A stretch of DNA of 8,908 bases, taken from contig JAGVJT010000232.1 in the NCBI GenBank assembly GCA_020050955.1, forward strand, positions 1 through 8,908, in the 5' to 3' direction. Numbering within the stretch: the first letter of the stretch is position 1; every line of letters begins with the position of its first letter. Positions 1-5,778 of this stretch are shown here, one piece after another. The position numbers and the translations under genes were made by a program. The notes below the pieces were generated by a model. That model worked only from the letters and a program-made list of their open reading frames with translations, searched no databases and was not told the origin of the DNA. Source of the DNA: Legionellales bacterium. Lineage in GTDB: Bacteria > Pseudomonadota > Gammaproteobacteria > Legionellales > Legionellaceae.

Positions 1-389
1 CCTGATCTTAGACCATGTGAAACGTAAGTATGAAACAGCAATGTTTGATGATTAAGATCAAAAATCCATAAGCGCTTTTCATTAGAAGGCATTGAATAAT
101 CGATAATAGTAAGCACAGGGTTATGATCAACATTATTGACTTGTGCGCATTCAAGAGAAGTCATCACTTTTTCAATGACTTCAGAACGCAGCATGGGTGA
201 CTCTTTCTCCAACATCGCGCGAATATCTGAGGTGTTTGTGATGACAGGTGGGTAGTGATAATGGATGCTTTCAAGAGCAATGTGAGGTGATAACAGCGGC
301 TCTTGGTGTTGTTGTGACATCACTAAAGAAGGTTGATTAGCAAAACAAACAGATGTCATAGCTAATAGTAACAACGGTTTATGGCTCAT
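1..389 (-). CDS. Murein L,D-transpeptidase catalytic domain (YkuD_2-type) family protein, 5' part only
   Basis: This is the N-terminal 129 codons of a minus-strand gene that runs off the left edge. The start is ATG at 389-387, preceded by an AAGGAA ribosome site with about 6 bases of spacing. Residues 1-17 (MSHKPLLLLAMTSVCFA) look like a short Sec signal peptide cleaved before NQP. A linker of about 60 residues follows. The stretch near residues 100-129 (VLTIIDYSMPSNEKRLWIFD, then LLFHTYVSHG and LRSG) matches my memory of the start of the YkuD_2 (PF13645-like) fold, where a Ser/Thr/Asn-Glu-Lys-Arg-Leu segment leads to the HG-x-x-S-G motif. Known for the wider L,D-transpeptidase class: these envelope enzymes use a catalytic Cys to act on peptidoglycan stem peptides. 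The Ser-x-Gly-Cys catalytic part lies outside the window, so activity cannot be judged. It is divergent from the gene at 465. Family call is fairly firm; substrate is unknown. Confidence 0.78.
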   Translation of the reverse strand, partial: MSHKPLLLLAMTSVCFANQPSLVMSQQHQEPLLSPHIALESIHYHYPPVITNTSDIRAMLEKESPMLRSEVIEKVMTSLECAQVNNVDHNPVLTIIDYSMPSNEKRLWIFDLNHQTLLFHTYVSHGLRS

Positions 390-464
390 GATGTTTCCTT
401 GAGTACGTGTTATTCTTTATCCCGCTTATTTATTACTATAGTGCAAATTTAGGTGAGGCAGTGA
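390..464. promoter_or_regulatory. Divergent intergenic region, probable promoters for both flanking genes
   Basis: This 75-base AT-rich gap separates two divergent genes and must hold or overlap both promoters. Plus strand: TACTAT at 434-439 could be a -10, with a poor -35 (TTATTC, 410-415) at 18 bases. Minus strand: TATAGT, the complement of 436-441, is a possible -10 without a good -35. No clear operator palindrome was seen. The AGGTGAGG ribosome site for the plus gene is at 451-458. Confidence 0.3.
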
Positions 465-1154
465 ATGCTTATTGAAATGAATGGGTTGCATGTTGAATTA
501 TTACGCAAAAAGGTTAAAAACATTAATCTTCGTGTGGATAAACATGGCACGGTGAAGGTAAGTGTCCCGATGCAATGCTCATTGCAATTTGTTCAACATT
601 ATTTAAGCCTGAAACAAGAATGGATTCGCGCGCATCGGCATCGATTTATGCAGACAGAGTCTCATCAACATGTATTGCATTATGAGACAGGTGAAAGACA
701 TTATTTTTTAGGTTGTTCTTATGAATTAGTGCTTCACGAAACCACTCAAAAAAAACACGTGACGTTTGAAAATAATCAATTGCATCTTTTTGTGACGCCA
801 AAAGCGAGTATTTTGGAGAAAAAAATATTATTGCAAGCATGGTATCAACAACAAATGATGCAATGTTTGCCCGCTTTGGTTGAAAAGTGGGAAGCCGTTA
901 TTGGTGTTTGTGTTGAAGGTTTTCGTATTCGTGCGATGAAAACGCGCTGGGGGAGTTGTCATGTTGTCAAACGCTGCATTTGTTTAAATGTGCATCTTAT
1001 AAAACATAAGCCTGTGTGTCTTGAGTATGTGTTAGTACACGAAATGGTGCATTTATTAGAGCCAAGTCACAATCAACGATTTCATGCCTTGATGAGTTAT
1101 TTCATGCCAGAGTGGCGAGAGCATAAGGCATGTTTGAAAAAAGAGTTGTTGTGA
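465..1154 (+). CDS. YgjP-like (DUF45) zinc metallopeptidase
   Basis: A 229-residue protein that is complete at family length. The N-terminal half (about 1-110) is the beta-rich region typical of YgjP/DUF45 proteins, with the early LRKKVKNINLRVDKHGTVKVSVP segment. The C-terminal half carries the signature RWGSC at 161-165 and the metalloprotease motif VHEMVHLLEPSHNQRF: H192, E193 and H196 form HExxH, and H202 is the likely third zinc ligand. No signal peptide or membrane segment is visible, so it is probably cytoplasmic. The ATG start is backed by AGGTGAGG at 451-458 with 6 bases of spacing. YgjP-family proteins relate to the M48/SprT/WLM gluzincins, but their natural substrates are poorly known. 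It appears to be a single-gene unit, divergent from the L,D-transpeptidase-like gene and convergent with the C1 peptidase (20 bases apart). Family call is strong; no physiological role can be assigned. Confidence 0.9.
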   Translation: MLIEMNGLHVELLRKKVKNINLRVDKHGTVKVSVPMQCSLQFVQHYLSLKQEWIRAHRHRFMQTESHQHVLHYETGERHYFLGCSYELVLHETTQKKHVTFENNQLHLFVTPKASILEKKILLQAWYQQQMMQCLPALVEKWEAVIGVCVEGFRIRAMKTRWGSCHVVKRCICLNVHLIKHKPVCLEYVLVHEMVHLLEPSHNQRFHALMSYFMPEWREHKACLKKELL

Positions 1155-1160
1155 CTTGTT

Positions 1161-1186
1161 GTTGACAATTCTCCTTAATTATCAAC
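1161..1186. terminator. Inverted repeat between convergent genes, possible weak bidirectional terminator
   Basis: GTTGACAATT (1161-1170) and AATTATCAAC (1177-1186) form 10-base arms around a 6-base loop. There is one C/A mismatch in plus-strand RNA, which becomes a G-U pair in minus-strand RNA. The hairpin sits in the gap between two convergent genes and overlaps the last codons and stop of the minus-strand gene. Neither side has a run of T after the stem, so it is not a canonical intrinsic terminator. Confidence 0.35.
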
Positions 1187-2251
1187 CCGAACGATTTGCT
1201 GTGTTTCGTAGACAAGTGTTTTAAAATAGTCATATGACATGTAAAACGTTCCCCAATCTGCGACCCATGAACCCCATGAGTTTCGCAGTGTTAATAACCC
1301 GTAATGTTTGTTGCCATTAGAGTCAATCGCCATTTCTGAATCATCGTAACCTGTGATGATCATTTGATGCCCTGCAAATTGTTTGGATTTTTTAAGTTCT
1401 TTTTTTATGTCCGATGAGAGCACCCATGTATCATTGAGATAATTATTCCAACCAACAGCGCCCATGGTACCTAAATCTGTTCGTGGTAATAAAGTAGCAA
1501 ATGTGACACGGTTTCCCTTATTTAACGCAGCTTTCACTTGGGTTAGTGCATCATTCATGTTTGCTTTATCACGAAATACTTTCATTTGATCAAGCATCGG
1601 CACCCATGAGACGCTTGCCATCACATTTTCGCTACGTTTTTTATAGTCTTGCAGCGACATGTGGCCTTTAGGGGCATTGTATGTTGAATAGTCTTTAGCA
1701 CCACCACATCCGTATTTAGATTGATTTTTTTTGTTAATGATGCCAAATGCATTGATTTGATAAAGCACGTAGTCACCAAGAGAACCATCCCAGCCGCTGG
1801 CCCGATAACCATTTGTTTTTAAAAAATTTCCAAGTTGCAATAAGCATAATTGGCTAATGTAATCGTCTTTATTCCATGCAGCATCGAGCGCTGCTGTGAT
1901 GGCAAATGTGACACAACTTCCATGCTGACCTTGGTCTAATACCGGTACTTTACCCATGCCAAGCTGCACATGATTGGATGATTTAGACATTAATATTTGT
2001 GTGTTAGATGACGTTTGTTCGTTCGCTTTAGCATGCTGAAGTATTGTTTGTTGTGCGTGCGACGATAATTGAACAGTAAATACCGTGATTTTTTTTGGTA
2101 GTGATGCTTTGGAGAGTGTTTTAGTCGATGTTGATAATGTGCGCTCTTCAGGGATTGTTTGTTCTTCTTGGCCAATAATTGTTAAGTCTTGCGCGAACAG
2201 TGTGGTGCAGTATAAACACGAAAGTAATAGTACTCGGATTGATGTTAACAT
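1175..2251 (-). CDS. Exported papain-family (C1) cysteine peptidase
   Basis: A 358-residue protein if started at ATG 2251-2249. Residues 1-20 (MLTSIRVLLLSCLYCTTLFA) form a signal peptide with a cleavage site before QDL. A frame-compatible ATG at 2449 adds 66 residues that bury this signal and overlap the divergent gene, so the 2251 start is preferred although it lacks a clear ribosome site. Residues 21-100 are Ser/Thr/Gln-rich and could be a propeptide or linker. The papain fold follows: VPVLDQGQHGSCVTFA contains oxyanion-hole Q107 and nucleophile C113, GHQMIITGYDD holds catalytic H295, and LRNSWGSWVADWGTFYMS holds N324. All four key residues of the family are thus present. The residue after the Cys is Val, where papain has Trp. 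A CGG at 182-184 and several other Cys may form disulfides. The role is likely periplasmic or secreted proteolysis; the target is unknown. Confidence 0.88.
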   Translation of the reverse strand: MLTSIRVLLLSCLYCTTLFAQDLTIIGQEEQTIPEERTLSTSTKTLSKASLPKKITVFTVQLSSHAQQTILQHAKANEQTSSNTQILMSKSSNHVQLGMGKVPVLDQGQHGSCVTFAITAALDAAWNKDDYISQLCLLQLGNFLKTNGYRASGWDGSLGDYVLYQINAFGIINKKNQSKYGCGGAKDYSTYNAPKGHMSLQDYKKRSENVMASVSWVPMLDQMKVFRDKANMNDALTQVKAALNKGNRVTFATLLPRTDLGTMGAVGWNNYLNDTWVLSSDIKKELKKSKQFAGHQMIITGYDDSEMAIDSNGNKHYGLLTLRNSWGSWVADWGTFYMSYDYFKTLVYETQQIVRVDN

Positions 2252-2345
2252 GGCCAAATTTCTATAGCGATGGCAAAGATAGTGTGATTTTAACACAATC
2301 AAGATGGTCAATAAAGTTCCATGAAAAATGAAAGCTGCATAGCCG

Positions 2346-2374
2346 CTTTCAGAATCTCCTGATAAACTTATTAT
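2346..2374 (+). promoter_or_regulatory. Candidate sigma-70 promoter for the DUF1415-wrbA pair
   Basis: TATTAT at 2369-2374 matches the -10 consensus at five of six positions. CTTTCA at 2346-2351 is a weak -35 (three of six) at 17-base spacing. The predicted start is about 10-15 bases before the gene's ATG, so the leader would be very short or absent, in line with the lack of a ribosome site there. The rest of the 139-base gap (2252-2390) must also hold the promoter of the minus-strand peptidase, for which no good match was seen. Confidence 0.3.
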
Positions 2375-2390
2375 TTTATTTGACGGCTTA

Positions 2391-2966
2391 ATGATAATGA
2401 CCACCTTAGATGAACGTATCACGCAAGAAACCATGCAATGGGTGCGCACGTTTGTGATTGAATTAAATTTATGCCCTTTTGCAAAACGTGAGTTAGAACG
2501 AAATACGATTCGAACACATGTCAGTCATGCACAATCAGACGAGCAAGCGTTTGATGATTTTCGTGCTGAAATAGTGACATTGAATACGGAGACATCCATT
2601 GAAACCACTTTATTACTTTTCCCTGATTATCTGAATGATTTTTTTGATTATTTGGACTTTGTTGATAAAGCTGTTGTTTGGTTAGAAAAAAAAGGATTTG
2701 AAGGCATCTATCAAATTGCAACGTTTCACCCTCAGTATTGTTTTGCCAATGAACCGGTGAGCGATGTGACGCATTACACCAATCGGACCCCTTACCCCAT
2801 GTTGCACCTTTTACGCGAAGCACAAGTTGAAAAAGCGATTGCATTTTACGGTGATACGAGTGACATCCCTGTCAAAAACATGCAGACATTGCGCCACCTT
2901 GGGTTAGCTTCTGTGCAAGAAAAGCTTAAAAATTGCATGCATTCATTAGATAACTTATCATCATGA
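2391..2966 (+). CDS. DUF1415 family protein
   Basis: A 191-residue soluble protein of the proteobacterial DUF1415 family, whose function is not established. Seen: the family-typical N-terminal WVRTFVIELNLCPFAKREL segment (N26-L-C-P-F-A31), a central DYLDFVDKAVVWLEK helix, then QIATFHPQYCFA (H113, P114) and the strongly conserved NRTPYPMLHLLRE at 131-143. The conserved Cys28, His113 and Cys117 could suggest a metal or catalytic site, but this is inference. The start is uncertain: ATG at 2391 and at 2397 are in frame, and neither has a Shine-Dalgarno match, so a leaderless or weakly initiated message is possible. The stop lies 22 bases before the wrbA start, so the two are probably co-transcribed. 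Confidence 0.88.
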   Translation: MIMTTLDERITQETMQWVRTFVIELNLCPFAKRELERNTIRTHVSHAQSDEQAFDDFRAEIVTLNTETSIETTLLLFPDYLNDFFDYLDFVDKAVVWLEKKGFEGIYQIATFHPQYCFANEPVSDVTHYTNRTPYPMLHLLREAQVEKAIAFYGDTSDIPVKNMQTLRHLGLASVQEKLKNCMHSLDNLSS

Positions 2967-2975
2967 TTAGCTGAC

Positions 2976-2982
2976 AAAGGAG
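2976..2982 (+). promoter_or_regulatory. Ribosome binding site deciding the wrbA start
   Basis: AAAGGAG at 2976-2982 is a strong Shine-Dalgarno match, 6 bases before the ATG at 2989. A GTG at 2986, directly upstream and in frame, would leave only 3 bases of spacing, so ATG is the better start. Confidence 0.8.
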
Positions 2983-2988
2983 TGTGTG

Positions 2989-3588
2989 ATGGCAAAGATT
3001 TTGGTTTTATATTATTCAAGTTATGGGCATGTAGAAACGATGGCGAATGCCGTGGTGCAAGGTGCTTCGAGTGTAGATGGTGTCGCCGTGACATTAAAGC
3101 GTGTTCCTGAAACCATGCCTGAAGAGATTGCAAAAAAAGCAGGTGTTAAACTTAATCAAGCAGCAGATGTCGCATCACCTGGTGAGCTTTCGGATTATGA
3201 TGCTATTTTGTTTGGAACGCCTACGCGGTTTGGCAACATGGCAGCTCAAATGCGTAATTTTCTTGATCAAACAGGTGGCCTATGGGTGAAAGGTGGTTTG
3301 ATTGGAAAAATTGGTAGTGTCTTTACATCCACAGGCACAGGTGGCGGTAATGAAACAACCATTACCTCATTCTGGAACACCTTGATTCATCATGGCATGA
3401 TTTTGGTTGGTGTTCCTTATTCAGAGAAAAATCTTACTGATCTTAGCCAAATGCGTGGTAGTTCGCCATATGGCGCTGGCACAATTGCGGGTGCTGATGG
3501 TCATCGAACACCTCTACCTATTGAGCTCGACATTGCGCGTTTTCAAGGTCAACATGTTGCAACATTAGCCAAACGGCTTTGTGGTTAG
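2989..3588 (+). CDS. wrbA: NAD(P)H:quinone oxidoreductase type IV, WrbA flavoprotein
   Basis: A 199-residue protein, about the length of E. coli WrbA, covering the whole flodoxin-like fold. The FMN phosphate loop is [12 protein letters not shown] (S10, S11, Y12, G13, H14). The isoalloxazine-binding loops are [10 protein letters not shown] (75-84) and [11 protein letters not shown] (114-124), and [12 protein letters not shown] (134-145) and the [15 protein letters not shown] region (157-171) complete the family pattern. Members are cytoplasmic, multimeric FMN enzymes that reduce quinones by two electrons with NAD(P)H, which avoids semiquinone formation. It is probably the second gene of an operon with the DUF1415 gene and is followed by a hairpin at 3596. 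Nothing odd is seen in conserved residues. Confidence 0.96.
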   Translation: MAKILVLYYSSYGHVETMANAVVQGASSVDGVAVTLKRVPETMPEEIAKKAGVKLNQAADVASPGELSDYDAILFGTPTRFGNMAAQMRNFLDQTGGLWVKGGLIGKIGSVFTSTGTGGGNETTITSFWNTLIHHGMILVGVPYSEKNLTDLSQMRGSSPYGAGTIAGADGHRTPLPIELDIARFQGQHVATLAKRLCG

Positions 3589-3595
3589 AGGAGTC

Positions 3596-3630
3596 AGGGT
3601 ACTTTTTAGGTACCCTCGATTTATTTATTT
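3596..3630 (+). terminator. Probable hairpin terminator after wrbA
   Basis: AGGGTAC (3596-3602) pairs with GTACCCT (3610-3616) around a 7-base loop, TTTTTAG. The stem is followed by CGATTTATTTATTT, T-rich but interrupted, which makes a moderate intrinsic terminator for the plus strand. It begins 7 bases after the wrbA stop. The minus-strand gene ends at 3625, inside the T-rich tail. On that strand the stem is followed by GACTCC, so it would not end that transcript by the standard mechanism. Confidence 0.6.
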
Positions 3631-5184
3631 GTCATCAGGTCTTGGTGTAATATTAAATGGCGAAGGTGATTTGTAGGGTGATTGGACTGGGCTGGTTGCA
3701 TTCGCCTGTTGTGCCACCGTGCCGTTGTTATAGCGTAGAAGTGCTTGCATGAGTATTGGTGAGATAGGCATGCCTGGCCTTAATTGTTGTTGTGCTGCTG
3801 CATTTTGTAGTTGAGTGCTGTTTATATTTGTTAGGTTGTTAATCGATTGTGCGGATAAATGGGGTGGTTGCGCGGGGTTGTTTCGGATTTTACAAAGTTC
3901 TAAGCGATACAAACAGGTTGCATACGTTGATTGTTCTTGCTCTTTGGATGAGCGTTGTGGCATCGTGCTTGGTGTGAGCTTTAATGTGGGTATCGTTTGT
4001 TGCGTTTGATGTTGTTTTGTTTGCGCGATGGACGCTTGTGTTTGTAAGATAAATGTTTGTATATGCCCTAATTGCTGTGAGGCTTGTTTAAGTGTTTGTT
4101 GAAGTTCATTACTTCGTGTTGAAAGAGAAGCGTGTTGTGCTGTTTGTTGCTCTCGCTCAAGGTGGCGTGTTTTTTCTACCGTAATGCGCGTTGCCTCAAA
4201 ACGAGGTTTAAGTGCGACGTACGCTTGATGAGCTTGCTCTTTGTCTTCAACAGATAACGTGTCTAATGTTTGGTGTGTTGCCAATAAGTAATCCTTCCCA
4301 TGTTGGTGAATAATTTTCTTATTTTCAGGAAGGTGATTTAGTAAGTCGTCTAACATGAATAACTGTAATCGACGTGCGGCGTTTTCTTGTAGTCGAACAA
4401 GTAGCGTTGGTTCATCATCAGGATTGATGGATGCAATGAGCTGATTGATGGCATTTGCTTCTTTCTGATAATGTTGCTCAATGTCACTGCGTTTTTGTGT
4501 AATGCCATCGGAGTCGAGGTCATGATCCACAAGCAACGTATGAACCTCATGCATAAATGTGTCATAAATGACGCATTCTTCTTTAAACAAAAGAACCATT
4601 TTTTCAAACTCAAACCACTCTCGCTCGAGAAGTTCAGCGAGCGTTTCGCTGGTGGTTAACTCAGCTTGTAGGCTCACTCGAGCTGATTCGTAATGATTGA
4701 GTGTTTCTTCTAGTTCGATTAACACTTCGCGTGGCAATGTCGATGTTGATGTTTGCGCAGGCGTTGATTGCTTATGAAGCTTTTTATTCAGTTGCTCTTG
4801 CATCACGATATGTTGTTGATATTCCTTTGCTTTTACTTTGTTATGCATCATCCCTAGGATGAAAAAAGCAATCGCACGATGACGGGCGAGAAGTTGTTGG
4901 TTTTGAAAAAGAGCATTTTTTTCTAAGGCGATGATTTCAGCAAATGCTTTTTTTAACGTCGATTGTTTGGCAAGCCCTGTGGGGGATTGTAAAAATAAGA
5001 GCATGTCATGTGAGCTCTTAATCCCAAACTGACTGAGTATTTGATTAACATTTGTTGTAGCGTTCGATGTTGGTTGCTTATGGCGTGTTAAGGTTTGAAT
5101 GAACCAATTGTCTAACTGAGAGCGATGCAATGTGAGTGTTTTTCCCTGATGACTAAAAGTTAGTGCTTGCGATGATGGTTGCAT
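3625..5184 (-). CDS. Unrecognised coiled-coil, Gln/Ser/Thr-rich protein
   Basis: I do not recognise a family for this 519-residue protein. The start ATG at 5184-5182 has an AGGGA ribosome site about 5 bases upstream. There is no signal peptide and no clear membrane span; the most hydrophobic piece is AIAFFILGMM (104-113), too short alone. Residues 150-200, 230-290 and 310-390 are rich in Glu, Gln, Lys and Leu and look helical or coiled-coil. DLDSDG at 222-227 resembles the start of a calcium-binding loop. The last 130 residues are low in charge, rich in Gln, Asn, Ser, Thr and Pro, and end in repeated Ser-Pro pairs (SPVQSPYKSPSPF), so this tail is probably disordered. Only three Cys occur (204, 424, 431). 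Length, coiled coil and disordered tail would suit a structural protein or a secreted effector of an intracellular bacterium, but no transport signal was identified. It appears monocistronic. Confidence 0.75.
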   Translation of the reverse strand: MQPSSQALTFSHQGKTLTLHRSQLDNWFIQTLTRHKQPTSNATTNVNQILSQFGIKSSHDMLLFLQSPTGLAKQSTLKKAFAEIIALEKNALFQNQQLLARHRAIAFFILGMMHNKVKAKEYQQHIVMQEQLNKKLHKQSTPAQTSTSTLPREVLIELEETLNHYESARVSLQAELTTSETLAELLEREWFEFEKMVLLFKEECVIYDTFMHEVHTLLVDHDLDSDGITQKRSDIEQHYQKEANAINQLIASINPDDEPTLLVRLQENAARRLQLFMLDDLLNHLPENKKIIHQHGKDYLLATHQTLDTLSVEDKEQAHQAYVALKPRFEATRITVEKTRHLEREQQTAQHASLSTRSNELQQTLKQASQQLGHIQTFILQTQASIAQTKQHQTQQTIPTLKLTPSTMPQRSSKEQEQSTYATCLYRLELCKIRNNPAQPPHLSAQSINNLTNINSTQLQNAAAQQQLRPGMPISPILMQALLRYNNGTVAQQANATSPVQSPYKSPSPFNITPRPDDK

Positions 5185-5203
5185 GTTTGTCCCTAGGTTG
5201 CCA

Positions 5204-5222
5204 ACTTATCGTAAAGATAAGT
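5204..5222 (-). repeat. Inverted repeat in the leader of the 519-residue protein gene
   Basis: ACTTATC (5204-5210) and GATAAGT (5216-5222) are perfect 7-base arms around a 5-base loop. It lies about 20 bases upstream of the ATG and downstream of the proposed promoter, so it would form a hairpin in the 5' leader just before the ribosome site. It could affect translation or message stability, or be a protein-binding site. Confidence 0.5.
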
Positions 5223-5241
5223 ATAGATGATGGTATAATTT

Positions 5242-5254
5242 TTGATAAAATCAA
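5242..5254. repeat. Short palindrome TTGAT-N3-ATCAA
   Basis: TTGAT (5242-5246) and ATCAA (5250-5254) are 5-base inverted arms around AAA. The half-site matches the core of the larger palindrome at 5269-5287. It lies at the predicted transcription start of the minus-strand gene. Confidence 0.4.
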
Positions 5255-5257
5255 CAC

Positions 5258-5286
5258 ATTGTATGTATTTTGATTTTAAAAATCAA
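5258..5286 (-). promoter_or_regulatory. Sigma-70-like promoter for the 519-residue protein gene
   Basis: On the minus strand, TTGATT (5286-5281) and TACAAT (5263-5258) match -35 and -10 consensus at four and five of six positions, with an ideal 17-base spacer. The predicted start near 5251 gives a leader of about 65 bases that includes the 5204-5222 hairpin. The -35 lies inside the palindrome at 5269-5287, so a factor bound there would block the promoter. Confidence 0.55.
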
Positions 5287-5287
5287 A
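5269..5287. repeat. Perfect 19-base palindrome, candidate operator
   Basis: TTTGATTTT (5269-5277) and AAAATCAAA (5279-5287) are 9-base inverted arms around a single A. The palindrome abuts the stop of the minus-strand pilin gene and covers the -35 and spacer of the next gene's promoter. It is AT-only apart from one G and one C, and no T-run follows on either strand, so an operator or protein-binding site is more plausible than a terminator. Confidence 0.5.
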
Positions 5288-5722
5288 TTAAGACCAGCAT
5301 GACGTGACGGGTGAGCCAGCATGATTCATAATATTTTGTTCGCCTGCACGTGTTAATGTTAATGTACCGCAGGCCATATCATGTTTTGCTTGGGCGTCGT
5401 TGGGGATGGCTTGCAATTGATAATCGTTTTCAGATGCATTCACAATGCGCAATGTATACCACGTGCCTGGTGTTTGTGCAGAATGTAAAACATCACTTGG
5501 TTTGCCTTGACCAAGGGTGGCTGTTTGATAGGTATGTGTTTGTCGATGGTAATCTTCAAGTCGATGCGCCAAGTCTAATAATGCTGTTTGTGCCTCAACA
5601 CGATGTGCGCGAGTCAGGTAGTGGGTGTAGCTTGGATAAGCCATAAATGCGAGTATGGTCATGATGCTTAAAACAGTCAGCAGTTCGATGAGTGAAAATC
5701 CTTTATTCGTGATAAAATGCAT
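5288..5722 (-). CDS. Type IV minor pilin, PilE-like
   Basis: A 144-residue prepilin. The short leader MHFITNKG ends in Gly8 and is followed by FSLIELLTVLSIMTILAFMAYPSY: Phe9 is the expected methylated first residue after prepilin peptidase cleavage, Glu13 is the conserved Glu5 of the mature protein, and residues 9-30 form the hydrophobic helix that anchors the subunit and packs the pilus core. The amphipathic helix continues to about 60 (RVEAQTALLDLAHRLEDYHRQ), typical of PilE-like proteins. The globular part ends with Cys118 (ACGTLTLTRAGEQN) and Cys142 (SCWS), the expected disulfide of the D-region. No other pilus gene is in view, so it is an orphan here; it could act in a type IV pilus or type II secretion pseudopilus built from elsewhere, with PilE-like minor pilin the better match. 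It is divergent from era with only 27 bases between start codons. Confidence 0.9.
   Translation of the reverse strand: MHFITNKGFSLIELLTVLSIMTILAFMAYPSYTHYLTRAHRVEAQTALLDLAHRLEDYHRQTHTYQTATLGQGKPSDVLHSAQTPGTWYTLRIVNASENDYQLQAIPNDAQAKHDMACGTLTLTRAGEQNIMNHAGSPVTSCWS
5710..5718 (+). promoter_or_regulatory. Candidate extended -10 promoter for the era operon
   Basis: TGATAAAAT at 5710-5718 fits an extended -10 element (TG-N-TAAAAT; the hexamer matches consensus at five of six). No good -35 is present, as is allowed for this class. The predicted start near 5725 gives a leader of about 25 bases with AGAGAG at 5735-5740 as the ribosome site. The element lies at the pilin start codon on the other strand. 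Confidence 0.4.
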
Positions 5723-5749
5723 TTAACAGTTCAAAGAGAGTAAAAAAGC

Positions 5750-5778
5750 ATGATAACGTATTGTGGCTATATTGCCAT
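5750..5778 (-). promoter_or_regulatory. Candidate sigma-70 promoter for the pilin gene, inside era
   Basis: On the minus strand ATGGCA (5778-5773) and TATCAT (5755-5750) match -35 and -10 consensus at four and five of six positions with 17 bases between. The -10 overlaps the era start codon. Transcription would begin near 5743, leaving a leader of about 20 bases to the pilin ATG at 5722, which has no clear ribosome site. Confidence 0.4.

Noticed and set aside
2282..2300. CRP-like TGTGA...ACACA between the C1 peptidase and DUF1415 genes
   Set aside because: The half-sites are 5 rather than 6 bases apart and the right half does not match TCACA.
2521..2844. Minus-strand open frame of 107 codons inside the DUF1415 gene
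   Set aside because: A shadow of a conserved family gene, with no initiation signals.
3815..4009. Plus-strand open frame of 64 codons inside the 519-residue gene
   Set aside because: No ribosome site or recognisable product; it is antisense to a long coding gene with normal composition.
5211..5225. CpxR-like GTAAA-N5-GTATA
   Set aside because: The second half-site is imperfect, it lies downstream of the proposed start point, and such a short AT-rich match is expected by chance.
5258..5292. PmrA-like TTAAT repeats upstream of the 519-residue gene, as seen before some Dot/Icm effectors
   Set aside because: The TTAAT and TTAAA pieces fall inside an AT-only palindrome, and spacing and sequence do not fit the tandem consensus well enough to claim.
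5350..5646. Plus-strand open frame of 98 codons antisense to the pilin gene
   Set aside because: The opposite strand encodes a clear prepilin; the antisense product has no family features.
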